Of a stretch of 64,000 nucleotides of DNA, positions 11,801 to 23,615 are shown piece after piece; position 1 is the first letter of the stretch; every line of letters begins with the position of its first letter. The DNA is taken from the NCBI RefSeq assembly GCF_020921035.1, contig NC_063155.1, forward strand, positions 21,817,294 to 21,881,293. Reading direction: 5' to 3'. The notes beneath the pieces are model-generated. The model saw nothing but the letters and a program-made list of their open reading frames with translations, was not told the DNA's origin and did not search any database. The DNA comes from Rhodamnia argentea (lineage: Eukaryota; Streptophyta; Magnoliopsida; Myrtales; Myrtaceae). Both the position numbers and the translations under genes were made by a program.

Positions 11801-13180
11801 CTGCATGGAAGAAAAGGTAGATATAAGCAACAGAATCATTTGAAAGAACAAACAAATTGGTTGGTCCTCCCATGAAATCATTTCACCAAATCATAGCACT
11901 TCATTCTCAAATATGTCAAAAAGGGCACTTTAGCTATAGCAACAGTCAATTTCCACTATAAATTACTTTATAGATTGAATTACAAGAGATTTTTTAAATT
12001 TATGTTTTGACTAAGAATCACTAGAGATTGAAGAGTGAACTAAATGTTAGTACCGGGACAAAGAGGTTTGATTCAAAATAGGGAAACGCTTGCGATGACA
12101 GTGCGACCGTGCTATGCAAGCCACAAAATTTTTTCATGATTCTTTTTTTTTTATTAGTAACTTCTATACATCGGCCACAACTAAAATGAGTGGCCAATAT
12201 TATACCGTTATTTACGGGGAGTAACAGTTCTGTCAGAAAAAATCAGATCATACCTGATGCCATTTCTTTTTATTTGCAAATAGTATGGTTACTAGCTTGC
12301 TAGCTTGTACCCCAAATTGTCACCTGATCGTGCATTATATACATGTGAGACAACCTTACCCAAATCGAAAATGCTTGAATCTCCATGAGAAAAAAAAAGG
12401 TTACAGCTCATACTGTGATGCATGTCAAATTGTCAATGTCGCATTAAAAAAGAACAAGAAAAGATAATTATTACAAATTTATAATTTCGAAAAGTTTTGT
12501 GGGACAGCAACACTAAAATTGATTGCAAGACCCGAGTCCAATCTCTCTCTAGCGGACCAACCAGTATATCAAAAAAGCCCCAAAAACCAACCGAAGGAAA
12601 TGGGCCGAAAGGTTCCTGCAAGTTGAAAGCTCCTTGCTTAAGGGCGACAGCTCCTGACCCAAGAGCAGATCAATGGCGACGACTTGACAGGGAAAGCTGA
12701 TGCAAGTTTCTCTCTCTCTCTCTCTCTGATCGAAATTTTTTTTTACCCATTAATCGTCGCGGACTGTCGGGAAATCAAGAAATCCGCGCTCGGGGTTTCA
12801 TGCTCTGCCTTCAGTTCTTGAGGCGTTTAACGACGACCCATTCCATGATCGAGGGCAAAGAAGCGACATGCATGCAGATCGCACGCACTTCCTCCCACTC
12901 CACATTGCTCGACGATCAAGAACCGAACGGAGAAAGCAGGAGAGAAAAGGAAAACACAGAGATCGTTTCAGGAGATTCTTGCATGCGAAGAACACGTACC
13001 TGACCATCGAAGATCTCAGCTGCATGAGAAATCTTGAACAAGAAAGCCAAGTCCCCTCCGTCTCTCTCTCTCTCTCTCTTCAAAGGTTTCTCGTAACCTG
13101 CATTTTCTGAAAGGACTGAGAAACGATCTTATAGAGAGAGAGAGAGAGAGATTATGAAGCACTGAAGAGAGAGAAAGTGG

Positions 13181-13218
<38 letters not shown>

Positions 13219-13360
13219 GTGCAGTTGGGCTTTGTAGAGAGGGAGACTGGGTGGGTTCTTCTGTAACTGCACTAGCCCATGCACCATGCAAACCTAATGC
13301 CCCTTCCCACCGGGTACACAGTGGGCCCCCCCGGTATGCTCGGTTTTGACACGTTTGCGA

Positions 13361-13366
13361 CACGTG
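13361..13366. promoter_or_regulatory. G-box / ABRE core (CACGTG)
   Basis: Palindromic CACGTG within CGACACGTGCCGG, upstream of the ABI5-type bZIP gene. This is the binding core of the bZIP group the gene itself belongs to, so autoregulation is possible; inference only. Confidence 0.35.
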
Positions 13367-13860
13367 CCGGTCCTCCCCTGCCCATAAGTAAACAAACACT
13401 GAAGAAAGCCTACGTTGTCTGGTCTGGTCTGGTCTGGCCTGCCCAAAAAAAAAAAATAATAATAATAATAATAATTCAATTTTAAGAGAGGGACCAAAAT
13501 ATGGATGTCCGAAATTAGTTTATTAATTTGTGTGCCTAATAAGAGGAAAAACCCGATCAGGGACTAAATATTCGCCCCGTTTTCGAATATGGCTGTAACG
13601 TTCCTTAACTTATTGAGTTGATGAAAATAACCTCGAAAGATTCGAATAAGCAAAATTACGGCAGAAAATGATGGAATATGCTATTTTATTGAAAATGCAA
13701 TAACCGCATATTGTCGTGAAAGTACGAGACTGTCCCTATCAATCAAAACGATGATGTTTTTGCTCCATTACCTTAAGATTGATAAAATGCATTACATTGA
13801 TGGATCTAGATTAAATTTATCTACATTGAAGGTAATTTTACCCTCTTTCATCAATTGTAC

Positions 13861-16800
13861 CATTAATAAAGCTCGAAAAATGGTTATTTTGGACCATTTA
13901 AATTTTATGTTTGTATCTAAAACTATTTGACGAGTAGAAATAGCAATAGCATTAATAACAAAACATAGTTATATATTCAGATAACTACTTAGCATTATAA
14001 TCACTCAAATTTTGGACAAATCTGTCAATAGGATTAATGCACCCAGATTTACGTTAACTGCTCAATTTATGACAGCGATCCGATTTACCTATATAAGTCC
14101 ATCAATACAATAAATGTGCCCAAATTTCACGTGGACTATTCAATTTATGAGACCAATCCGATTCGATTCATATAATTAATTCGTCATTTGTTTTGGCTTG
14201 TTTTAAGGGAAAAAGGTTATGCAACGACATTCAAGTCAAACTTCTATGGTCTAATTGTCAAATCTAATATATAAATATGCAAGGAAATATTTTGAAAACT
14301 TTTAAGTATTTCATATTACTTAAAAATTCATCTTACACGTGCACTATTAATGAAGTCCTGATGAGAGCTACGTCGGACCATTTAAATTCTATGGTGTGTC
14401 TAAAATTATTTGAAGGGTAGAAATAGCGCGAACCTTGACAAAATAGTATGTTTATTTATTGAGATATTCACTTAGGATTATAATCGCTCAATTTTTTTTG
14501 AAAAATCATTCATTAAAATGAATGCACCCAAATCTTTCTATGAAGAAGATTTCTTTTGCTTAAAAAGAACCCAAATTTACTTGTACTGCTCAATATCTGA
14601 TAGTGATCCCATTCATATATATAAGCCCATCAATAGGATGAATGAGCTCAAATTTTATGTGGACTATTCAATTTATTAGAGCAATCCGATTCGATTCATA
14701 TAATAAATCCGTCGGGGTTGTTTGTTTCGGCTTATTTTAAGGGAGAAAGTTATTCATCGACCTTCAAGTAAAACTTGTATGATCTAATTGCGAAATCAAA
14801 TATATAAATATGCAAGGGAATATTTTGAAAAGCTTTAAGTTTTTTGTATTACTTAACAAAATCAAATTACACACGAACTATTACTGAAATCTCAATGAGA
14901 GCTATTTTTAACCATTTAAATTTTATGGTGTATCTAAAATTATTTGAAGGTAGAAATAGCACGAGCCTTGACAAAAGAATATGGTTTATTCATTGAGATA
15001 TCCACTTAACGTTATAATTACTCAATTTTTTTGAAAAATTCATCAATAAAATGAATGCGCCCAAATTTAAGTGGATAGCGATCCGATTCACATATATAAG
15101 ACCATCAATACAATGAATGCACCCACATTTTACGTGGACTATTCAATTTACCAGAACAATCCGATTTGATTCATACAATAAATCCGCCAGGGTTGTTTGT
15201 TTTGGCTAATTTTAAGGGAGAAAGTTATTTATCGACTTTCAAGTCAAAATTGTATGATCTAATTGCGAAATATAATATATATATATATATATATGCAAGA
15301 AAACAGTTTGAAAATTTTTAACTATTTCATACTACTTGAAAAAATAAATTACACATGGACTATTAATGAAGTCTCAATGAGAGCTATTTTTAAATGTTAT
15401 GGTGTATTTAAAATTATATGAAGAGAGGAAATAGCGTAGGGTTAATATCAGAAAAAAAAAAACTCCAAACTAGTACAATTGTGACAAATTTAGCCTAAAT
15501 TATTTTTCTGACCACGAAAAATTCTAAATTGGTATGTTTGTGATAAATTTACCTCACATTATTTTTTTGACTATGTAAAATCCCAAACTGGTATACTTGT
15601 GACAAATTTACCCAAAATTATTTTTTTTTACCACCAAAAATCCTAAATTGATATACCTGTGACAAATTAATCCCAAACTGGCACACTTATAACAAATTTA
15701 CCCTCCGTTAGTTTTTATTGAGTTAATACAATGAAAAATCCCAAATTGATATACATGTGATAAATAAATGGTCAAATAGCTACACCCGTTAACTATCATG
15801 TGCCATCTAACTTAACAATTTAACGGTAAAATTTAATAGAAACTAACGAAGGGTAAACTTATCATAAGTGTAATCGTTTATGGTAAATTTATCATAAGCA
15901 TACTAGTTTAGGATTTTTGGTGGGCAAAAAATAGTTTGAGGTAAATTTACCACATATGTACCAGTTTAGGATTTTTTATGGTAAAAAATAGTTCGAAATA
16001 AATTTGTCACAAGTATATCGGTTTGGGATTTTACGTGTATTAACCCAATAGCACAACCTTTGACAAATGAGTATGTTTATTTATTGAGATATTCACTTAA
16101 CATTATAATTACTCAAATTGTTTGACAAATTCGTCAATAAAATGAATGCGCCCAAAGTTTACGTGCGACTACTTAATTTATGATAGCGATCCGATTCACA
16201 TATATAAACCCATCGATAAAATGAATGTGCCCAAATTTTACGTGAACTATTCAATTTATGAAAGCAATCCAATCCGATTCATATAATAAATCTGCTATGG
16301 TTGTTTGTTTCTGCTTATTTTTAGAAAAAAAGTTATTCATCGACCTTTAAGTCAAACTTGTATGATCTAATTGCGAAATCTAATAGATAAATATACAAAG
16401 AAAATTTTGAAAAGTTTTAAGTATTTTGTATTACTTAGAAAATCAAATTGCACATGGACTATTAATGAAGTTTTGATGAGAGCTATTTCGGATCACTTAA
16501 TTTTATGGTGTATCTAAAATTATTTGAAGAGTGGAAATAACACGAGTCTTAACAAAAGAACATTTTTATTTATTGAGAAATCCACCCAGCATTATAATTG
16601 CTCAAATTTTTTACAAATTCATCAATAAATTGAATGCGCCCAAACTTGGACCGCTCAATTTATGATAGTGATCCGATTCACATATGATAAGCCCATCAAT
16701 ACAACGAATGCACTCAAATTTTACGTGGACTATTCAATTTATGAGAGCAATCCGATCTAATTCATATAATAAATCCGCTGAGGTTGTTTGTTTTGGTTTA

Positions 16801-19785
16801 TTCTAAGAGAAAAAGTTATTCAGGGACCTTTCAAGTCAAACTGCTATGATCTAGTTGCGAAATCTAATTTATAAATATGCAAGGAAATATTTTGAAAAGT
16901 TTTAAGTATTTCGTATTATTTGAAAAATCAAATTATACATGGATTATTAATGAAGTCCCAATGAGAGCTATTTTGCACCATTTAAATTATATGGTGTATA
17001 TAAAAGTATTTGGCGAGTGAATATAGCTCGAACCTTAACGAAGATTATGTTTATTTATTGAGATATCCACTTAGCAATATAATCACTCAAATTTTTTACA
17101 AATCCGTCAATAAAATCCCCCAAATTTACGTGGACTGCTCAATTTATGATAGCAATCCAATTCACATATATAAGTCCATCAATGGAATAAATGTACACAA
17201 ATTTACGTGGACTATTTAATTTATGAGAGCAATCCGATCCGATACATATAATAAATTTGTCGGGGTTGTTTGTTTGGCTAAAGGGAAAAAGTTATTCATC
17301 AACCTTCAAGTCAAACTTCTATGATCTACTTGCAAAATCAAATTACACATCTAATGAAGTCCCAATGAGAGCTATTTTGGACCATTTAATTTAATAATGA
17401 TAAGTTTTAAGTATTTCATGTTACTTAGAAAAATCAAATTACACATGGACTACTAATGAAGTCCCAATGAGAGCTATTCTGGACCATTTAATTTTATGGT
17501 GTATCTAAAATTATTTAAAGAGTGGAAAGAGAGCGAGCCTTCACAAAAGAGTATGTCTATTTATTGAGATATCCACTTAGCTGCTCAATTTATGATAGCA
17601 ATTTGGTTCACAAATATAAGTCCATCAATAGAATGAATGTGCCCAAGTTTTAGGTGGACTATTCAAGTTATCAGAGTAATCCAATCCGATTCATATAATT
17701 AATCTATCACAGTTGTTTGTTTTGGCTTATTTTAAGGGGAAAAAGTTATTCATTGACCTTCAAGTCAAACTTCTATGATCTAATTAAGAAATCTAATATA
17801 TAAACATGGAAGGAAATATTTTGAAAAGTTTTAAGTTTTTCGTATTAGTTAAAAAAGCAAATTACACGTGGACGATTAACGAAGTCCCAATAAGATCTAT
17901 TTTGGACCGTTTAGATTTTATGGTGTATCTTTTGACCAAAATCAAAACTTTGGTGTATCTAAAATTATTTGAAAAGTGGAAATAGTGCAAGCCTTAGTAA
18001 AACAGTATGTTTATTTATCGAGATATCCACTTACCATTTTAATTGCTCAAATTTTTGACAAATCCGTCAATAAAATGAATGCATCCAAATTTGCGTGGAC
18101 TGGTCAATTTATGATGGTGATCCGATTCACATATATAATTCCTTCAATAGAATGAATGCGCCCAAATTTTACGTGGATTATTTAGTTTATCATAGCAATC
18201 TGATTCGATTCATATAATAAATCCATTAGGGTAAAATTGAAAAAAAGTCACTCATCCACCTTCAAGTTAAACTCGTAGGATCTAATTGTGGAACGTAATA
18301 TATAAACATGCAATGAAATATTTTAAAAGGCTTTAAGTATTTCGTATCACTTGAAAAATCAAATTACACATGGAGTTTTAACGAAGTCCCAACGAGAGCT
18401 ATTTTGGACCAATTAATTTTTATTGTATATCTAAAATTATTTGAAGAGTGAAATAACGCGACCCTTAGCAAAAGCGTAAGTTTATTTATCCACTATAATT
18501 GCTCAAATATTTGACAAATCCGTCAATAAAATAAATGCACCCAAACTTACGGGGATTGCTCAATTTATGACAGCAATCAGATTCCCAGATATAAGTCCAT
18601 CAATTGAATGAATGTGCCCACTTAAAATGGGCTATTAAATTTATGAGAGCAATCCGATCCAATTAATATAATAAATCCATAAGGTTTTTTTTTTTTTTTT
18701 GGGGGTCGGACATGAGGTTTGTTTGTTTGGGCTTATTTTAAGGGAAAAAATTTATTCATCAACCTTCAAGTCAAACTTCTATGATCTAATTGCGAAATCT
18801 AATATATAAACATGCAAGGCAATATTTTGAAAATTTTTAAGTACTTCGTATTACTTAAAAAATCAAATTAATGAATGCGCCCAAAGTCATATGGACTATT
18901 AATGAAGTCTCAATGAGAGCTATTTTCGTCCCTTTAAATTTTATGGTGTATCTAAAAGTATTTGTAGAGTGAAAATAGTGCAAGCCTTAACAAAGGAGTG
19001 TGTTCATTTATTGAGATACCCAGTTAGCATTATAATCGCTCAAATTGTTGACAAATCTGTCAATAAAATGAATGCGCCCAAAATTTCTTGGACTGGTCAT
19101 TTTTTTATAGCAACGTGGCCCCAAATTTTACGTGGACTATTCAATTTATAAGAGCAGTTCGATCCGATTAGTGTAATAAATCAGTCAGAGTTGTTTGTTT
19201 TGACTTATATTAATGGAAAAAAGTTATTCATGGATTTTCAGCCAAACTTTTATGATCTAATTGCCAATCTGATGCTCGAACATGCAAGGAAATATTTCGG
19301 AAATTTTTAAGTAGTTTGCATTAATTAAAAAATCAAATTTATGAATGGGCCCAAATTCACGTGGACTAGTAATGAAGTCCCAATGAGAGCTACTTTGGAC
19401 CTATATTTTATGGTGCATCTAAAATCATTCGAAGAGTAAAAATATCGCAAGCCTTAATAAAACTGTATGATTTATTTGTTGAGATATCCTCTTAGCAGTG
19501 ATAATCGCTCAATTTTTGAAAAATCCATCAATAGGTTGAACATGACGAAATTTACACTGGACTATTTTATTTATGATAGCCATTCGATTCACATATATAA
19601 GTTCATCAGTATAATGAATACGCCCAAATTCATGTGGATTATTCAATTTCTGAGAGCAATCTGGTTCAATTTGTATAATAAATCCGTCGGGTTTTTTTTT
19701 TCAGCTTATTTTAAGTGCAAAAAGTTATTCATCGACCTTCACGCCAAATTTCTATAATCTAAATGTGAAGTGTGATACTTAAACA
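13861..19785. repeat. Tandem array of about 11 diverged ~485-bp monomers
   Basis: A landmark reading GAAGTCCCAATGAGAGC or close to it recurs at about 14352, 14885, 15368, 16467, 16952, 17355, 17458, 17881, 18383, 18904 and 19374, with an earlier truncated unit from 13861. Spacing is 470-533 bp, apart from one interval enlarged by a 608-bp insertion and a shortened/partially duplicated pair near 17.4 kb. Within each monomer an approximately 77-bp block (TCAATA-AATGAATG..CCCAAATT..CGTGGACT) occurs twice. Units are clearly diverged and carry many small indels, so the array is old and not recently homogenised. Short open frames inside it repeat the same peptide (LLRYPLS) only because the DNA repeats; I do not regard them as genes. 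Confidence 0.85.
15439..16046. mobile_element. Foldback Mutator-like element inserted in the tandem array
   Basis: A 608-bp element with long imperfect inverted arms (roughly 300 bp left, 200 bp right). Each arm is built of short direct repeats of the type 'GTGACAAATTTA ... AAATCCCAAA'. It starts GGGTTAATA and ends TATTAACCC. The flanking 9-bp repeats AATAGCGTA (15430-15438) and AATAGCACA (16047-16055) match at 7 of 9 positions and belong to the monomer text, which shows insertion into an existing monomer. No protein is encoded. Confidence 0.7.
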
Positions 19786-20830
19786 TAGGCAGAAGAACAC
19801 CAAAAGTGTCAAAGTTTGTGTACGACGCTCACTTTGATGCTATTTTTTTTTAAATTAAGGACCAAATTTTTTGAAAAATAATTATCTCTACCGGAAATCT
19901 TATGTGGTATTTTTTTTTATTAATAACTTAATCCTAATTGGCTCATCAAAGGATCCCATTCAGTAATAAGAAAATAGGGTTAATGTTACAAAAATTTCAA
20001 ACTAGTACACTTATGAAAAATGCCCAAAACCATTTTTTTTAACACAAAAAATCCTAAACAAGTATACATGTGAGAAACTTATCCCAAACTATTTTTTTTG
20101 GCCACCAAAACCCTCAAATTGGTACAATTGTGACAAATTTACCCTAAACTAAATTTTTTGACCACAAAAAATCTCAAACTAGTATACATGTGATAAACTT
20201 AGCCTTTAGTTTTCGTTAAATTCGCGTTAACATCATGAAAAACCCCAAACTAATATATCGTAAACAAACAGAAAGTAAAAATCACAAATTAGTACACCCG
20301 TCAACTGTTACGCGTCATCCAACTCGACAATTTGATGGTATAATTTAACGAAAAACTAACAGTGTAAATTTATCACAAGTGTATCGGTTTAGGGTAAATT
20401 TATCACATGTGTACCAGTGTGGGGATTTTGGTGGTCAAAAAAATAGTTTTGGATAAATTTATCACAGATGTATCATTTTAAAATTTTTATGATTAAAAAA
20501 TAGTTTTGAATAAATTTATCATATGTGTGTACCGGTTTTGAACTTTTGTGATATTAATCCTAAAAAAATAAAAGTTAATAAAATAAAAAAATGAACTAAA
20601 AAAAAAGGCAAAAGAAAAGGGTAGGTTTGAGAGGTGAGGGCTTGTGCAGCCCTCGCGCCGCCCCTGTGTAGTGGCCAGCGACCCCGCCGACAGCAAGTGA
20701 GGCCTTGCCAAGGTCAGCGGGGCCTGGCCGTCGCTGGACGAGGTCAAGTCTCTCCGTGGCTGGGCGACAGCGACCTCGCCTAGTTTGGAGTTCTTACCTT
20801 TTTTTTTTTTTTTTTTTTTGGGTCATAAGT
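19786..20830. mobile_element. Truncated Mutator-like element with GC-rich interior
   Basis: The left side begins with a terminal-repeat-like stretch (AGAACACCAAAAGTGTCAAAG, then TACGACGCTCACTTTGATGC) that resembles the ends of the 7978-9962 element. The interior has a foldback insertion (19977-20561), then a GC-rich block of CCTCGC/GGCGAGG-type words (20640-20780) and a T run (20799-20819). The matching right terminal repeat was not found, so the right limit is a guess. Confidence 0.4.
19977..20561. mobile_element. Second copy of the foldback Mutator-like family
   Basis: Same termini (GGGTTAATG at the left, ATTAATCCT at the right) and the same internal short repeats as the copy at 15439-16046, about 585 bp. 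Flanking 9-mers AAGAAAATA (19968-19976) and AAAAAAATA (20562-20570) match at 8 of 9 positions. Non-coding. Confidence 0.6.
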
Positions 20831-21597
20831 GAATTGGTACTTGCTGAAGAGGAAACTTCGCTCGTCTGATGTCGATGCTTTTGCGAATTTTTTTCCCTTT
20901 CTTTGGTTGCTCTCGTTACTGCTTCAGATATTTGTTCAGTTGGGTGTGCAACCAGCTTAAAGTACATGTCTTTTGGCGTTTTTTAGGCAGTGCTGTTAAG
21001 TTTTCAAAGTCCAGAGCTTCGTGTGAGCTTGAACTTGTCTGTTGAAAGGCCCAGCTGAACTGTGGACTGCTCCTTTTCTTTTTTTTCTCCCCCCAACCTA
21101 GAAAACTTAGAAAGTTATTCCTAGATAAGGTGAAAGTGCAAAGTTTTCAGGCTTTATTCTCCTGATATGTCCTAATCATGTTATGCATGAGCTCTAGATA
21201 TAGTTTTCCTGATATCAATGCCACATTTTTGTGCTTACCTATTTCTTGGTGGAAAAATGTTGGGAGTTGATCAGCCGAATTATCAATCTGTGGGAGTTGT
21301 TTCGATGCCATTGCTTTGCTGGAGTACCGCAATTCCGTTCATACATCAAATCCGAAAGGGCAACAATAGTTAATATTTCAGTCAGAACTGATTGTAGATT
21401 TCCTGAAATGTAGGTAAGATTCGGTAGCCGAGTGGCCTAGTGAGGAATCACTTCCCCCTTGAGCCTAACAGATGGAGAGAAGAAGAATTCATTCAAGGGC
21501 CCCCAAAATTTTCCAGTGGTAAAAGTATCAGGGTGAGATCAGTACACTTGCACATTATCATTGACTACAAGAGCTGCAGAAGCTACGCGAGTTGCAA
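20831..21597. other. Intergenic DNA, hydrolase 3' flank
   Basis: No gene recognised. The right part is probably the 3' untranslated region of the minus-strand hydrolase. A word at 21427-21450 resembles a tRNA D-arm but no complete tRNA follows. Confidence 0.35.
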
Positions 21598-23304
21598 TTA
21601 GTGTACAGCCATGGCCGTTGCCGGTTTGTCCAGAAGGTGTTCTCTGTTCAGAAGAGCCCAGAGAATCGCCTCGCATACCCCCTTGTAATGCACAATCAGA
21701 TGTCCGCCATCGGGAATTTCGTGATACCTGATCCAGGGTAGCTTTCCCGCAACATACCGCTGAAGTCGAAAAGGCACTACCTTGTCTTCATAGCCTTGCC
21801 AGATATGAACAAAGCTTTCATTCCGTGGGAACGGATTGCTTAAATCCAGCGGATCAAATTCCCAGTTGCCAAAACTGACCATAAAGTCATTTAGGAGCGT
21901 GTCGAACACCTGCCTTCTCCGTAGTTTATCCTGTTCACAACGGCCTTCTCTGGTCAGAAAGAAACCTTGAGAATGGGAAGAGATGATCACAACAGCCACA
22001 GCAAGGATTGGCCATGGACTCAAAGGACGCCACCCTTTTTTTTCTTAAACTCTGCTCTTAGCTGATAGAATTCATCCTTGCGTGCGCGAATAGACAGAAC
22101 ATGGGCCATTCAGGCAAACCTTCACATGCACATTGGAAAGACAAAGTACCTTGGTGAGCATTGGGAATCCAGGCGTCTTCTTGAGGACATCGACATCTCG
22201 ATCATTAAAAAAAGTCGGGTTCTTCTCCAAGAAAGTAGTTGAAGGGAGCCATTCTCGGGTCACCCACCAGTAGAGCAATTCGGGGGCGTAATTCGCTAGC
22301 CAGAGGGTCCACTGAATGAGCTTTCTCCTGTAGTCCAGCCTAGTCAAATTCTCAGGAAGAGATTTCCAGGAATAGTTGATGACTGGAACTACTAAAGCCA
22401 TGCCTTTAAGTCTGCACCACCGTGCACTGTAAGAGTTTGTTTCCAGGAGGGGGCTGCAAGTGATTTGAAAGTTATAACACTTGCCTATGTGGTATGTGCT
22501 TTAGGCAACTCCAGGCAGGGTAGGATCCCATCGAAACCCCGATCACATAAAACTTGGGCCCCAGTTTTAATTGATCTGCAAGTTCCTCAATGTCGTAAGC
22601 TTCACTCTTTGTCGAGCGCTTCAAGTTAGGATCACTGTCTCCGTAGCCAGCTCGATCAAATTGCAGAAAGTATATACCCAACTTCTCTATCTGTTCCTGC
22701 AAGCTTAAAACTTGAATATCCTCTGTTCTAGGATAAACCTGATGGCTTTCTTGTTTGCGTAGTCTTACTATGATTTTTTCGGGCCGAAAAATAGTGTTAC
22801 CATTAACTGGGCTGTACATTCCATTGCAAAGATAACAAAGTTTAACAATATCATGGCACAGACGAACTCATCATCAGGTTATTGCATTCTCGTATACGCT
22901 AAATATTTGGGAAGAAGTTACGGAGAGTGGTTCTAGATGTGCTTCTATGTGTACTTTTGTTCCTTGTTACGCTCTCTGTTTCGGCGACATTCAACATTAT
23001 CTCTCCTACAGTCTAATCACATCAGATGCAATGCAAGGGGGATTCGTGCTCGTACTTGGGGTGCCTGAAAACTCATCTCCTTGGAGCTCCCAAAGCCGTG
23101 CACTACAATGACCTTGTAGTTCGACCTTTCTCTAGCGACGCCTCTCTCCCTGTAAGCCAGATACCTTCCGTCGCGGAGCCTGATTCTTGTACAGGTAGTC
23201 ACAGTTTCTGCAGGGAGTACAGCATCCCGGGGAGGAGGAAGCTGCGCGGCCTTGTAAAGCACCATCAGACCCATCAGCAAAACCGCCACCGCTCTCATAA
23301 TCAT
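21598..23304 (-). CDS. Alpha/beta hydrolase superfamily protein, 351 aa, paralogue of the first gene
   Basis: Coding exons on the minus strand are 23304-23056, 22696-22485, 22411-22150 and 21930-21598. Exon 2 is 212 bp, exactly as in the paralogue, and exon phases are identical. The triad is complete: GVSMG (Ser138), WQGYEDKVVP (Asp290) and DGGHL (His318), with VVHGF as oxyanion strand. A hydrophobic N-terminus (about residues 2-18) suggests membrane association. Intron 2 (22484-22412) starts GCAAGT, a textbook GC-AG donor. The ATG follows a leader-intron acceptor by two bases, as in the first gene. The C-terminus is about 10 residues longer than in the paralogue. Substrate unknown. The two copies converge across 19 kb. 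Confidence 0.88.
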
Positions 23305-23612
23305 TCCTGAAACTAGTGGTCTACAAGAAAGAGTTAGCTACAACCCAAGAGAGAGAAGCACCTCAGAGGAAGGAAGGAGGAGGAGGAGGAGGAGGAGGAG
23401 AAGAAAGAAAAGGCAAGAATCCATCTTACCTGAAGCAACTACAGATGGTAAGTAAAGTTCCAGTCTTTCGGGGGTATTCGGAAGTCCAGATTGACTTCTT
23501 CTATGAGAGATGCATTATTTGAGCCATTGTTGATCCGAGGCAGGCAGCCTGAAGAATTTGACTAGATCGCGTCTGAATGAGTTGCCTCATAAAGTCGTTT
23601 CTGAGTGGATAT
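23305..23612 (-). promoter_or_regulatory. Leader and promoter region of the second hydrolase
   Basis: A leader-intron acceptor (TTTCAG) ends at 23307. A GGA-repeat (about 23380-23400) lies upstream. The first non-coding exon is not resolved. Confidence 0.35.
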
Positions 23613-23615
23613 TTA

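Larger units (their letters stand above)
11726..13500 (-). promoter_or_regulatory. Leader intron, 5' leader and promoter of the ABI5-type bZIP
   Basis: Reading upstream on the minus strand, an acceptor (TTCCATGCAG) ends at 11801, so a leader exon probably starts at 11800. That exon begins at once with an ATG opening a 13-codon upstream ORF that stops before the main start. GA/CT-rich tracts at 12710-12728, 13132-13150 and 13182-13215 look like leader or core-promoter sequence, and a G-box CACGTG sits at 13361-13366. The exact first exon and transcription start cannot be fixed from sequence. Confidence 0.45.

Noticed and set aside
13132-13215. GA/CT tracts as a possible CRISPR-like or regulatory repeat array
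   Set aside because: Plain dinucleotide microsatellites without spacers; common in plant 5' leaders.
17010-19757. Open frames at 17010-17219, 18969-19151 and 19467-19757 sharing LLRYP and similar peptides
   Set aside because: They are the same part of the tandem monomer read in one frame; the peptide similarity follows from the DNA repeat, the frames are short and most monomers interrupt them.
21421-21460. tRNA D-arm-like word (GTAGCCGAGTGGCCTAGTGAGG)
   Set aside because: No anticodon arm or TTCRA-type T-loop follows at the right distance, so no tRNA gene can be supported.
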